Source: Akkermansia muciniphila (GTDB lineage: Bacteria > Verrucomicrobiota > Verrucomicrobiia > Limisphaerales > SXTU01). From it: 34,677 nt of DNA. Location: the NCBI GenBank assembly GCA_945874145.1, contig CAMCFN010000043.1, forward strand, positions 1-34,677, written 5' to 3'. How positions within the stretch are numbered: position 1 is the first letter of the stretch; each line of letters begins with the position of its first letter. Shown here piece by piece: positions 8,742 to 19,453 of the stretch. The notes beneath the pieces were generated by a model, which saw only the letters and a program-made list of their open reading frames with translations, searched no databases and had not been told where the DNA came from. The position numbers and the translations under genes were made by a program.

Positions 8742-11174
8742 TCACCGGTAAAGCAGGAAAGGCTCTCTACGCTTCTTGAATGCTTCAAGGTCCGCCGCCC
8801 AACTGGCCTTCAACTCGGCCGCCGTCTTCCCGCTCTTGATGCCCGCCAGCACAGACGGCTCACGCAACAGCACCTGCATCTTGTCAGCGGTGAAATCCTT
8901 GCTGTAAAGCCGCTGCATCGTGACCGCGATGGTCAGGCCCACGTCCACGGCGTTGAGCGCGTCGCGGTCCGTCAGCACGATGCGCGCGCCGCCGCAGGGC
9001 TTGTCCTTGAACGTGCTGTAGGTCGGTGTGAAGCGCACCGCGTGGAAGCGCACGCCCGGCAGGCCCGCGCGGTTCAGTTCGGCGGCGAACCGCACGTCGT
9101 TGGTCACATACGGCGCGCCCACGATCTCGAACGGCGTGTCCGTCCCGCGCCCGACGCTGATGGCCGTCTCCAGCAAGCCGACGCCGGGATAAAGCGCCGC
9201 CGCCGCGAGGCTCCTCATGTTCGGCGACGGGTTGGTCCACGGCTGACCGAACTCATCGAACCACTGGCTGCGCGTCCAGCCCTCGACGGGAATCACCGTG
9301 AGGTCAGCGCCGAAGCCGCGCTCGGCGTTCACCATGCGCGCGACTTCGCCGAGCGTCATGCCGTGGCGCAGCGGCACGTTGTGCCACGCGACGAACGAGT
9401 TCGTGCCAACGAGCAACGGCCCCTCCACCGCGTTGCCGCCGATGGGATTCGCGCGGTCCAGCACGATGAACTTCTTCTTCGCCTTCGCCGCCGCTTCCAT
9501 GCAGTTAATCAGCGTGGCCGGATACGTGTAGAAGCGGCAGCCGATGTCCTGGATGTCGAACACGAGCGCGTCCAGCCCAGCGAGCTGCTCCGGCGTGGGC
9601 GTGCGGCGGACGCCGTAGAGGCTGAAGACCGGCAGGCCCGTCTGCTCGTCCTTCGAGTCGGAGACCTTCTCGTCGAGCGCGCCGCGAATGCCGTGCTCCG
9701 GGCTGAACAGCGCGACGAGCGAGACGCCGGCCGCCTTGTGCAGCAGGTCAATCGTCGCGTTGCGCGCGCGGTCCTGGCCGGTGTGATTCGTGATGAGGCC
9801 GAGCTTCAGGCCTTTGAGCTGCGCGAACTTGTTCTTCGCCAGCACATCAATGCCGTTGAGCACCGGCGCGGCGGTGTCCACGGGCGCGGCGCTCGGGCGC
9901 AAGCGGCCTGAAGTCGCGGCGTCCTCGCGCGGAGCCAGCGCGCCGGGGACATAGGCGAAGTTGAAGTTCCGCACCGCTTCCGCCGCGAGCGTGCCGAGCT
10001 TGCTGCGCAGCGCGACGACGCTGCCGGCCTCCGTCGGGTGGTTTCGGTTCGAGAGGAAAATCAGGAACGTCTTCGAGAACGGGTCTATCCAAATGCTCGT
10101 GCCCGTCCAGCCGGTGTGTCCGTAGGAGCCGATGGGGAAGAGCTTGCCGCGCGGGCCGCTGTAGCTCGTGTCGATGTCCCAACCCAGCCCGCGCCGGCCC
10201 GCAACACCCGGCGGCGTCTGCACCGAGGTCCAGAGGCGCACGGTCTCGGGCTTGAAGACGCGTGTGGAGCCGAGCGAACCCTCGTTGAGCATCATGCGGG
10301 CGAATAGCGCGAGGTCGTGCGCCGTGGTGAAAAGCCCCGCGTGTCCCGCCACGCCGCCCATGCGCCGCGCGCGCGCGTCGTGGACGACGCCGCGCACGGG
10401 CACGCCGTTCTCGACCTCCGTGGGCGCGATGCGCGCGAGCTTGCTGCGCGGCGGGTTGAAACCGGTGTCCGCCATGCCCAGCGGGCCGAAGACCTCGCGC
10501 TGCACAAACTGGTCCAGCGGCAGCCCGCTGACACGCCGGACAATTTCGCCGACGAGGTAGAGGCCAGTGTCGCTGTAAATGATTTTGGTTCCCGGCGGCG
10601 CGGAGAGCTTCTCCTCACAAGCGAGGCGGATGGCCGCGTCGTAGCCGTTCCAATCTGGCTTCAAGCTGATGTCAGGCCGCAACCCGGACGTGTGCGTGAG
10701 CAACTGCCGGACGGTGATGACTTCCTTCCCCAGCGTGCCGAACTCCGGGATGAACTTCACCACGCGGTCGTCGAGGCCGACCTTGCCCTGCTCAATCAGC
10801 CGCATAATGGCCGGCGTGGTGGCGATGACCTTCGTGAGCGAAGCGGCGTCGAAGATGGTGTCCTCGGACATCGGCTCGGTGGCGGGGACGAGGGCGCGGG
10901 AACCTAAGGCTCTGCGATAGGGAGCGCCCTGTTCCAGCCACAGCACGCCACCGGGAAGTTTCTTGTCTGCGATGGCTTGGGAGATGGCCGTGTCTAGCTC
11001 GGCGAGTTTGTTGTCGTCGTAGGGCCAAGGTTGGCTTAGGGGAAAACTGAACTGCTTTACCGCTGGCTGAGCGGGAAATATCGTGACGATCTTTGGCCTC
11101 GGCGACGCGCACCCCGCGAGCAGGACCGCGCAGAGTGACACGACGAGAAGCGGTTGAGTTCGGAGCAAGTGCAT
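8742..11174 (-). CDS. Lipoprotein fusion: beta-lactamase-like serine hydrolase + NamZ/DUF1343 muramidase
   Basis: 810 residues. Lipobox LLAGC gives lipid-modified Cys22. Residues about 55-410 are a class C beta-lactamase/esterase-like domain with SLTK (Ser112, Lys115), the YSD triad element (Tyr200) and HTG (353-355). Residues about 439-810 are DUF1343, the family of NamZ exo-N-acetylmuramidases that release terminal MurNAc from peptidoglycan fragments. Its start GLKLGLITNHTG and the SPEHGIRG motif (491-498) are visible. The combination suggests a surface enzyme that handles muropeptides, with the first domain perhaps acting on peptide or ester bonds. Both active-site sets look intact. The coupling of activities is inference. 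Confidence 0.92.
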   Translation of the reverse strand: MHLLRTQPLLVVSLCAVLLAGCASPRPKIVTIFPAQPAVKQFSFPLSQPWPYDDNKLAELDTAISQAIADKKLPGGVLWLEQGAPYRRALGSRALVPATEPMSEDTIFDAASLTKVIATTPAIMRLIEQGKVGLDDRVVKFIPEFGTLGKEVITVRQLLTHTSGLRPDISLKPDWNGYDAAIRLACEEKLSAPPGTKIIYSDTGLYLVGEIVRRVSGLPLDQFVQREVFGPLGMADTGFNPPRSKLARIAPTEVENGVPVRGVVHDARARRMGGVAGHAGLFTTAHDLALFARMMLNEGSLGSTRVFKPETVRLWTSVQTPPGVAGRRGLGWDIDTSYSGPRGKLFPIGSYGHTGWTGTSIWIDPFSKTFLIFLSNRNHPTEAGSVVALRSKLGTLAAEAVRNFNFAYVPGALAPREDAATSGRLRPSAAPVDTAAPVLNGIDVLAKNKFAQLKGLKLGLITNHTGQDRARNATIDLLHKAAGVSLVALFSPEHGIRGALDEKVSDSKDEQTGLPVFSLYGVRRTPTPEQLAGLDALVFDIQDIGCRFYTYPATLINCMEAAAKAKKKFIVLDRANPIGGNAVEGPLLVGTNSFVAWHNVPLRHGMTLGEVARMVNAERGFGADLTVIPVEGWTRSQWFDEFGQPWTNPSPNMRSLAAAALYPGVGLLETAISVGRGTDTPFEIVGAPYVTNDVRFAAELNRAGLPGVRFHAVRFTPTYSTFKDKPCGGARIVLTDRDALNAVDVGLTIAVTMQRLYSKDFTADKMQVLLREPSVLAGIKSGKTAAELKASWAADLEAFKKRREPFLLYR

Positions 11175-11245
11175 GGCTTGAGTGCGGAGGTTCTACGCAG
11201 GGCCGGCGCTACGGGCAAGCCCGTGGCGGCAGGCGTCCCGCCCAA

Positions 11246-11424
11246 GTAGGTCAGGCATCCTGCCTGACTTCTAACTTCATCAAGGCTCCCTTGCGCAGAC
11301 GCACACTCGGATTCCAGTGCCCCCAGTTCCGCCTCAAGGCGGACATTGGTTCTTCCCAGTCCGTAGCCGTTGGCGAAGTTGGCCCACAGTGGCAAATGGA
11401 TGTCAGGAAGGATGCCTGACCTAC
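11246..11424. mobile_element. MITE-like element with terminal inverted repeats
   Basis: A segment of about 179 bp whose first 24 bases (11246-11269, starting GTAGGTCAGGCATCCTGCCT) match the reverse complement of its last 24 (11401-11424) at 22 positions. It holds no convincing gene. The right end supplies the TAG stop of the golvesin-type gene. No target-site duplication is obvious at the edges. It could be a non-autonomous transposon or two inverted copies of a short dispersed repeat. Confidence 0.6.
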
Positions 11425-12014
11425 TGGGGAAGGAACTGCACCGCGTCGGCGATCACCACCTTGCCCGCGGTGCCTTCGTTCGAGATTCGCACCCAGCCGT
11501 TCGTGCCGGTGGCGAAGCGGAAGGTTCCCAGTGTCCGCCAAAGCCGTCCGTGCGGCGGCTCTTCCTGCTGGTTGATGCGCAGCTTTGTCTCGCCGTCGGC
11601 GTGGCGGATGGTGACGGGCGCGTTTGTGGCGCGACGGACGTTGTAGCAATGCGCGAGGCACACCTCGTAGCGGCCCGCGCGTGGCAGGTTCGGCGTGAAG
11701 GTCACGGACTTCTCACCCTTGCCGTCCTTCATGTCGTGCAGGTAGCCGAGGCCGACGTAGGGCGGCGTGTGGGTGGAGTATTGCCACTTGCCCACGAGCG
11801 TGGCAGCGGTCTCGTCCACGACGATGCCGGGCAGCTTCGCCGGGTCTGCGACGATAAAGGGCACGAGTTCAGGCCGGTCCACTTCGCCGGGCGGATGGGT
11901 GTTAGCCACGGCGGCAGGGTGGGGTTGCAGGGGTTTGCTTCGGCTTTGAGCTAGGGCGGCTCCCACCAGCACTGCGGCGGATACCAAACGGACGAAGGCG
12001 ACGACTGTGCGCAT
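11421..12014 (-). CDS. Secreted golvesin-C-terminal-like (beta-sandwich) protein
   Basis: 197 residues from ATG 12014, chosen because a signal peptide follows (MRTVVAFVRLVSAAVLVGAA); the upstream extension to 12173 lacks coding character. The mature part contains VVDETAATLVGKWQ, GYLHDMKDGKGEKSVTFTP, AGRYEVCLAHCYN, TNAPVTI and VVIADAVQFLP. This is the pattern of the golvesin/xanthan-lyase C-terminal-like domain often found at the end of verrucomicrobial FAD-dependent oxidoreductases and polysaccharide lyases. Here it stands alone as an exported module, so it probably binds carbohydrate or another ligand. Its stop codon lies in the inverted repeat of the MITE-like element. Confidence 0.75.
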   Translation of the reverse strand: MRTVVAFVRLVSAAVLVGAALAQSRSKPLQPHPAAVANTHPPGEVDRPELVPFIVADPAKLPGIVVDETAATLVGKWQYSTHTPPYVGLGYLHDMKDGKGEKSVTFTPNLPRAGRYEVCLAHCYNVRRATNAPVTIRHADGETKLRINQQEEPPHGRLWRTLGTFRFATGTNGWVRISNEGTAGKVVIADAVQFLPQ

Positions 12015-12104
12015 AGCTTTTGCCTCGTTCTTAAGGGGAGCAAGCAGGGCACGCAAGCGGCCATGGTCGGGCTTTTGTGGCTGGGTTGCTTCTAAGCCAT
12101 CTCT

Positions 12105-12137
12105 CCCCTTGACTACCAAGGGGTCAGTAACCATATT
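12105..12137 (+). promoter_or_regulatory. Candidate rpoD promoter overlapping a palindrome
   Basis: TTGACT (12109-12114), a 17-base spacer and CATATT (12132-12137) make a sigma-70-like promoter about 50 bases before the rpoD ATG. The -35 lies inside a perfect inverted repeat CCCCTTG-ACTAC-CAAGGGG (12105-12123), which could be an operator. The -10 matches the consensus at four of six positions. No transcript evidence is available. Confidence 0.45.
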
Positions 12138-12185
12138 CGGCGGCTCTTTTCCGGCCGGAGCGCCGGAGCGCACCGGATCGACTTT

Positions 12186-14126
<1,941 letters not shown>

Positions 14127-14150
14127 CCTCCGTTTTCATTCTCATGAGGA

Positions 14151-14180
14151 AGCGCCGGCCTAGTGCCGGCGCTTTGCTTT
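14151..14180. terminator. Terminator hairpin after rpoD, shared with convergent apbE
   Basis: AGCGCCGGC (14151-14159) pairs perfectly with GCCGGCGCT (14165-14173) around a five-base loop, followed by TTGCTTT. It lies 24 bp after the rpoD stop and 38 bp from the end of the convergent ApbE gene, so it may serve both strands. The T-tract is interrupted. Confidence 0.8.
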
Positions 14181-14211
14181 GAAAACCTGGACAATTTCTC
14201 CGTGTGCGGAT

Positions 14212-15183
14212 TCAACGGGGCGGCAAATCAAAGCCGCTCGCCGCGATGCCGAGCGGCCGTCCATCAGTCCCGCTGCAGGCCACCAGCGCGCGCATTCCTT
14301 GGCGCAGCCGCAGCACTTGCTCAAAGCCTTCCAGGCCCAGCGTGAGCAGCATGGTGGAAAGCGCGTCACTCTCCGTGGCAGAGGACAGCGCGATGGCGGC
14401 GAGCAAGGCTCCCTGCGTTGGCTGGCCTGTGCGCGGGTCGATGACATGGCCGTAGCTACGTTCGGCGGCCGTGAAGGACTTGCCCCAGACGGCGGATACC
14501 GAAAGTGACTCGTCGCGCAGCTTCACCTTCGCCAACGGCGGCAGCAGCACCCCGGTGTGCTCCTGTGAGGCTGTTGCATTGGCCGGGTTTTCCAGGGCGA
14601 TCGTCCAGCCGTCCTTGTCCGGCGGCGTGCCTATTGCTAGCACGGTGCTGGTGCCGCCATGCAGCAGTGCGCTGGACACGCCCGCCTCACGCAGCAGTTC
14701 GCCGGCGCGCTCGACGGCGTAGCCCTTGCCGATGGAGCCGAGGTCGAGCTGCACGCCTTCACGGGTGAAGCGCACCGTGGAGTCAGCTTCGTTCAACTCC
14801 ACAAAGCTCATCCCTACACATGCTCGGGCCTCGGCGAGCGCCTCCGGCTCAGGGATGCGTCCTCCGCGCTGATAAAATCCCCAGCAGCGCATGATCGGTG
14901 CGACGGTGATGTCGAACGTGCCACCAGTCTCCTTCGTGAGCTGCCGCGCGTGTTGCAGCAGGCGAAAGAGCCCGGGCGTGACACGAACCGGTCGCTTTGC
15001 CGCTTCTTGGTTCAGCCGGTAAACTTGGCTCGTCGCGCGGAAATAGCTCAGCTCGTTCTCCAGTCGCGCGACTTCATCCAGCGCCTCTTCCCCAGCCGCA
15101 CGCAGGGCGGCTTCGTCCGGGCCATGCAGGACGAGTTCAAACCGCGTGGCCATCGCCTGACGGGCGAGCGTGACGGTGGTCAT
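14212..15183 (-). CDS. apbE: FAD:protein FMN transferase (ApbE family)
   Basis: 323 residues from ATG 15183. ApbE-family enzymes attach FMN from FAD to a Thr/Ser of target flavoproteins such as Nqr and Rnf subunits. Landmarks are MATRFELVLHG near the N-terminus, GTFDITVAPIMRCWGF (88-103), LDLGSIGKGYAVER (146-159), LLHGGTS (173-179), GHVIDPRTGQP (245-255) and ATESDALST (269-277) with the metal-binding Asp273. Most homologues are lipoproteins or exported. This one has no signal peptide in the chosen start, and no earlier in-frame start gives one. It may act in the cytoplasm or the true start is not visible. No target flavoprotein is nearby. Confidence 0.93.
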   Translation of the reverse strand: MTTVTLARQAMATRFELVLHGPDEAALRAAGEEALDEVARLENELSYFRATSQVYRLNQEAAKRPVRVTPGLFRLLQHARQLTKETGGTFDITVAPIMRCWGFYQRGGRIPEPEALAEARACVGMSFVELNEADSTVRFTREGVQLDLGSIGKGYAVERAGELLREAGVSSALLHGGTSTVLAIGTPPDKDGWTIALENPANATASQEHTGVLLPPLAKVKLRDESLSVSAVWGKSFTAAERSYGHVIDPRTGQPTQGALLAAIALSSATESDALSTMLLTLGLEGFEQVLRLRQGMRALVACSGTDGRPLGIAASGFDLPPR

Positions 15184-15220
15184 GGGTGCAATCAGCGTGA
15201 GACCATTCGGTTCAAAAGGA

Positions 15221-15250
15221 AACGGGCTTCGCGTTGCCGCAAAGCCCGTT
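15221..15250 (-). terminator. Terminator hairpin after the Gfo/Idh/MocA gene
   Basis: On the minus strand AACGGGCTT and AAGCCCGTT form a nine-base-pair stem with a 12-base loop, followed by TTCCTTTTG. It begins 21 bp after the stop of the oxidoreductase gene (15272) and lies before the apbE start, so it separates two co-oriented genes. Confidence 0.72.
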
Positions 15251-15271
15251 CGTGAGTCTGCTATCGACGGC

Positions 15272-16651
15272 TCAGGACAGCGGCAGGCTGCCGTAGGTGA
15301 GCGCCTTGATTTCCTTGCCTGCGCCGTCAGTGACCTTGCGCGTCTTCGGGTCGAAGTTGCACATGACGCCGAGGCGGTCGGACATTTCAGCCAGCGAGAT
15401 GACAGTCTGGACCTTCACGGCGAGGTCAACGCCCGCGTTGGGTTCCTTGTTGGCGCGGATGCTGTCGAACCAGTTCTTATGGTGGGCCGACAACGTCTCG
15501 CCGGGGAATGCCGGGCTGGTGTAGGGGTCAATTTCCTCGGTGAAGGGGCGACCGGGGGTCAGTTCGACCTTGTTGCCAGCCATCGTCAACGTGGCCTTGT
15601 GGCCGCGAATCATCTCCTGCGTGCCGACTTCATTCACGGTGCTGCTGGTGATGTGCATCACGTAGCCGCTCGGGAATTCGGCGATGAGTTGGATGATTTC
15701 CGGCACGTCGCGTTCGGGCGTGTTCGGCGTGTTCTTGTCGGTATGGAACTTCTTGCTACCCACCGCCGCGACGCGCAACGGGAACTCAGGGTTGCCCGTG
15801 GCGAGCATGTAGGGATGCAGCTTGTGCGGGAAGAGATCGCCCAACAGACCAGCGCAGTAGGGATAGTATTTGCGCCAGCGGAAGTAGTGGTCCGCGCTGA
15901 AGGGAATCTGCTTCTTCACCGGGCCCATCCACTGCTTCCAATCCGTGTCCGTGTCGGTGCACCAGTTTTGGATGGTGTAGTTCCACTCGCCCTTGGGGCT
16001 GTTGCGCATGTAGGAACCCTGCGACATGACAATGGGGCCGATCTTGCCGGCCTTGATGAGCCGCGCTGCCTCGTGCCACTTCATGTCGGAGCAGCCTTGC
16101 GATCCGACCTGGAGAATCTTGCCTGTCTTCTTGACGGCGTCGTAAATCTCAAACGCTTCGCTCAGGTAACGGGTCATCGGCTTCTCGACATAGACGTGCT
16201 TGCCGGCGTTGAGGGCGTCCACAGAAACCTTCGTGTGCCAGTGGTCCACCGTCGCGCAGACGATGGCGTCGATGTCCTTCCGCTCCAGGAGTTTCCGGTA
16301 GTCGCCGTAGGTGTCCACCTTGGCGGCGGCGTTGCCGTCGAGAATCTTGTTCTTCGCGAAGTCCTGCCGGTATTTCGACACGTCGCAGACGGCGATGGAC
16401 TGGGTGTTGTTGTCCCCGTGCTTGGGCTTCATCTGGCTGACGTGCGCCATGCCTTGGCCGCCGACGCCGATGTGACCGATGCTGATGCGGCTGTTCGCGC
16501 CCGCGACATTGGCGGACGGGGCCTGGTTTTGGCCATAGACCGGGGTCTTGATGATGCCAGTGGCGGCGACCGCAGCAGTCGCGGCCGTGGCGGACTTGAG
16601 GAACTCACGACGCGATGCGCCGGAGCCAATGGAGTTGTGTTCAGTGCTCAT
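15272..16651 (-). CDS. Tat-exported Gfo/Idh/MocA family oxidoreductase
   Basis: 459 residues from ATG 16651; the longer frame to 16702 adds residues before the natural signal. The N-terminus has a twin-arginine signal, SRREFLKSATAATAAVAATG, so a folded, cofactor-loaded enzyme is probably exported. The Rossmann domain opens with ISIGHIGVGGQGMAHV; DIDAIVCATVDHWH and GKHVYVEKPM match the conserved core. The catalytic domain includes WHEAARLIKAGKIGPIV and LFPHKLHPYML. Members use NAD(P) to oxidise or rearrange sugars, and Tat-exported forms are numerous in Planctomycetota and Verrucomicrobiota. The substrate is unknown. It lies 85 bp after a DUF1501 gene on the same strand and may be the last gene of that run. 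Confidence 0.92.
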   Translation of the reverse strand: MSTEHNSIGSGASRREFLKSATAATAAVAATGIIKTPVYGQNQAPSANVAGANSRISIGHIGVGGQGMAHVSQMKPKHGDNNTQSIAVCDVSKYRQDFAKNKILDGNAAAKVDTYGDYRKLLERKDIDAIVCATVDHWHTKVSVDALNAGKHVYVEKPMTRYLSEAFEIYDAVKKTGKILQVGSQGCSDMKWHEAARLIKAGKIGPIVMSQGSYMRNSPKGEWNYTIQNWCTDTDTDWKQWMGPVKKQIPFSADHYFRWRKYYPYCAGLLGDLFPHKLHPYMLATGNPEFPLRVAAVGSKKFHTDKNTPNTPERDVPEIIQLIAEFPSGYVMHITSSTVNEVGTQEMIRGHKATLTMAGNKVELTPGRPFTEEIDPYTSPAFPGETLSAHHKNWFDSIRANKEPNAGVDLAVKVQTVISLAEMSDRLGVMCNFDPKTRKVTDGAGKEIKALTYGSLPLS

Positions 16652-16736
16652 AAATTCAACGGGTTGACTGCGTGAAGCTAACGAACGGAAAGGAGGGGTC
16701 AAGATGCGTTTTGGCTGCGCACCTCTGGCCGGTGAA

Positions 16737-18083
16737 TTAAACCAACTCCTTCATCACCTCGTGTTTATAGTCCACGAGCGGGTGCGGGCGTCCGGCCAGA
16801 TCGGTGAACATCGTCTGGTGCGGGTCAAGGCCGAGATGGTGGTAGAGGGAGGCAAACACTTCGCCAAAATGAACCCCTCGTTCCGTGATTTCACCACCCA
16901 AGCGATCTGTTGCGCCGATGATTTGGCCGGATCGGAAGCCGCCGCCGGCCAGCAGGCCGCAGCCTACTTGCGGCCAGTGATCGCGGCCCGCTTCCTTGTT
17001 GATGATTGGCGTGCGGCCGAATTCGCCCCACGCGACCACCGCCACATCCTTGTCCATGCCGCGATCGTGCAAATCCTGCACCAGCGCGGCCATGCCTTGG
17101 TCGAAGTAGGGCAGATGCGTGTTCTTGGCCTCGCTGAAATTGTTGGAGTGGAAGTCCCAGCGGCCGAAGTTCAGCGTCACCACGCGCGCACCCGCTTCGA
17201 CGAGGCGGCGGGCCATGAGGAACTGCTCCAAGTTGCGCGGGGCTCCATCACCGTAGTTGCCGGTGAAGCCTTTGCCGTAAAGCTCACGGGTTCGCACGTC
17301 CTCTTTCGAGAGGTCGAGTGCCTCGGCGAGCTTGCTCGAAGTCAACATCCCGAGCGCACGCTGCTGGAAGGCGTCCAGTCCTTCGAGCACGCCGCTGTTG
17401 TCCACATCCCGGCGGAAGTGATCGAAGGATGCGAGCAGCGACTTGCGGTCGTTGAGCCGGGCAGGGGAAATCTCATTGAGTGTAAGATCGCTCATACCTT
17501 CGCCCGCTGGGCGGAACGCTGCTTGCGGTGCCCCGAGGCAACCCGGCAACCCCGGCGAACCGTAGGGCGGATGTCCCGCCTTGGGCGCAAGGCCGACGAA
17601 CGGCGGCACGGACTTGTCCACTGGGCCTTGCAATTTTGACACCACGGAGCCAATTGCCGGCCAGCCACCGGGCGGTTGGATGCGCTTGTGCCGGCCGGTG
17701 TAGCAGATGAAGGAATCGTGATCGCCATCGGGCGAGCCATAGACCGAGCGGATGGGCACCAGCTTGTCCATGATGCGCGCCAAGCGCGGCAGATGCTCGC
17801 AAATCTCAATGCCGGGCACGTTGGTCTTGATGGGCCGGAACTCCCCGCGCACCTCGCTCGGCGCGTTCATCTTCAGATCGAACATGTCCTGATGCGGCGG
17901 CGCGCCGACCAGGTAGATCATGATGACCGCCTTGTGCGATTTGCCGATTTTTGCCAGCGCCTCGGCTTCGAGCAACTGTGGCAGCGCCAGCCCGCCCATA
18001 CCCAGCGCGCCGACGCGGAGGAAGTCCCGGCGCGAAACGCCGTCGCACAGCTTGCCGGTGGAGGATCCGAAGATGTTCAGCAT
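16737..18083 (-). CDS. DUF1501 protein, paralog 1
   Basis: 448 residues from ATG 18083. The N-terminus has a Tat-like signal (CDGVSRRDFLRVGALGMGGL). The core has [40 protein letters not shown] and [20 protein letters not shown] with DHWP following. DUF1501 proteins are alkaline-phosphatase-superfamily-like exported proteins very common in Planctomycetota and Verrucomicrobiota. They usually sit beside DUF1549/DUF1553 genes and are of unproven function. This copy starts 16 bp after the stop of paralog 2, so the two are almost surely co-transcribed. No DUF1549/DUF1553 partner lies in this run. Confidence 0.93.
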   Translation of the reverse strand: MLNIFGSSTGKLCDGVSRRDFLRVGALGMGGLALPQLLEAEALAKIGKSHKAVIMIYLVGAPPHQDMFDLKMNAPSEVRGEFRPIKTNVPGIEICEHLPRLARIMDKLVPIRSVYGSPDGDHDSFICYTGRHKRIQPPGGWPAIGSVVSKLQGPVDKSVPPFVGLAPKAGHPPYGSPGLPGCLGAPQAAFRPAGEGMSDLTLNEISPARLNDRKSLLASFDHFRRDVDNSGVLEGLDAFQQRALGMLTSSKLAEALDLSKEDVRTRELYGKGFTGNYGDGAPRNLEQFLMARRLVEAGARVVTLNFGRWDFHSNNFSEAKNTHLPYFDQGMAALVQDLHDRGMDKDVAVVAWGEFGRTPIINKEAGRDHWPQVGCGLLAGGGFRSGQIIGATDRLGGEITERGVHFGEVFASLYHHLGLDPHQTMFTDLAGRPHPLVDYKHEVMKELV

Positions 18084-18099
18084 AGGTCTCTTTGTTGAT

Positions 18100-19437
18100 T
18101 CAACCCACCAGCTCGCGCATCGGCTCGCAGCCGGGTTCCACGAGATACTGTGGCCGTCCCGTCAGGTCGGTGATCGTCTCATGGGCGTCGAGGCCGAGGT
18201 TTTGGTAGAGCGTCGCGAAGACATCGCCGAAGCGCACAGGGCGCTCGATGCATTCGCCCCCGAGGCGGTCGGTCGCGCCGATGATCTGGCCGGTCTTCAT
18301 CCCGCCACAGGCGAGCAAGGCACACGAGACGCGCGGCCAGTGGTCGCGGCCTGCGTCCTTGTTGATGGTTGGCGTGCGGCCGAACTCGCCCCAGACCACG
18401 ACGCTCACGTCCTTGTCGAGCCCTCGGTCGTGCAAATCTTGCACCAAACCCGTCACCGCTTGATCGAGCATCGGGAAGTCCTGCTTTGCGATCTTGTGGT
18501 TCTGCCCGTGGTAATCCCAGAAGCCGAACGACACCGTCACTGCCCGCGCGCCCGCCTCGACGAGCCGGCGGGCGATGAGGAAATGCTCGTTGATGCGTGG
18601 TGAAGCATCGCCCCGGATGGCCGGATCGCCCTTGCCGTAGCGTGCGATGTTGCGCGGGTCTTCCTTCGTGTAATCCAGCGCGGCGGCCAGCTTGCTCGAC
18701 GTGAGCACGCCGAAGGCCTGTTGCTGAAAAGTATCCAGCCCCTCCATCAGGCCACTGCCGTCCACGTCGCGGCGGAAGTGGTCAAAGCCGGCCAGCAGGC
18801 TCTTCCGGTCCGCGAGGCGATCGACGGACAAGTCGTTCAAGACCAAGTCGGTTTTACCCTCGCCCTCTGTCTGGAAGGAACGATGCGACACGCCGAGGAA
18901 GCCGGGCGTCGCCATGTTGTAAGGCCGGTGCTTCGTCTTGTTCTCCAGCCCGACGAACGGCGGGATGGCGGAGTCGGCGGGGCCTTGCAGTTTGGAGATC
19001 AGCGAGCCGAACATCGGCCAGCCGCCGGGTGGCTGATTGCGCGTGGGGCGGCCGGTGAAGCACTGAAAGTTGTCATGCCCGCCCTCTGCCCCGACGATCG
19101 AGCGGATGGGCACCAACTTGTCCATCATCGCCGCCATGCGCGGCAGGTGCTCGGAGATGCGGATGCCGGGAACGTTGGTGGCAATCTCCCGGAACGGCCC
19201 GCGAATCTCGCTCGGTGCGTCGTTCTTCAGGTCAAACATGTCCTGATGCGGCGGCCCGCCTGGCAGGTAAATCATGATGACCGCCTTGTGCGACTTGCGA
19301 ATGCCCGCCTTCGCCTCGGCCTCCATCAATTGCGGTAGCGCCAGCCCGCCCAGGCCCAGCCCGCCAATCTTCAGGAAGCTGCGGCGGGAAACGCCGTCGC
19401 AGAAACGGGCGGCGGAGGTGGAGCGAATGGTCAGCAT
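18100..19437 (-). CDS. DUF1501 protein, paralog 2
   Basis: 445 residues from ATG 19437. The Tat-type start FCDGVSRRSFLKIGGLGLGG is followed by [40 protein letters not shown] and [20 protein letters not shown]. Length and motif order match paralogs 1 and 3, so it is intact. It is the first gene of a probable minus-strand operon (paralog 2, paralog 1, perhaps the Gfo/Idh/MocA gene). Upstream, 17 bp before the ATG, lies a 34-base element shared with paralog 3. The substrate is unknown. A role in handling sulfated or phosphorylated polymers has been suggested for the superfamily but is not shown. Confidence 0.93.
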   Translation of the reverse strand: MLTIRSTSAARFCDGVSRRSFLKIGGLGLGGLALPQLMEAEAKAGIRKSHKAVIMIYLPGGPPHQDMFDLKNDAPSEIRGPFREIATNVPGIRISEHLPRMAAMMDKLVPIRSIVGAEGGHDNFQCFTGRPTRNQPPGGWPMFGSLISKLQGPADSAIPPFVGLENKTKHRPYNMATPGFLGVSHRSFQTEGEGKTDLVLNDLSVDRLADRKSLLAGFDHFRRDVDGSGLMEGLDTFQQQAFGVLTSSKLAAALDYTKEDPRNIARYGKGDPAIRGDASPRINEHFLIARRLVEAGARAVTVSFGFWDYHGQNHKIAKQDFPMLDQAVTGLVQDLHDRGLDKDVSVVVWGEFGRTPTINKDAGRDHWPRVSCALLACGGMKTGQIIGATDRLGGECIERPVRFGDVFATLYQNLGLDAHETITDLTGRPQYLVEPGCEPMRELVG

Positions 19438-19453
19438 GGCAAAATCAACTCAG

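Noticed and set aside
11057..11395. 112-codon minus-strand frame across the MITE-like element
   Set aside because: It begins inside the element and runs into the NamZ-fusion gene in another frame; no known domain.
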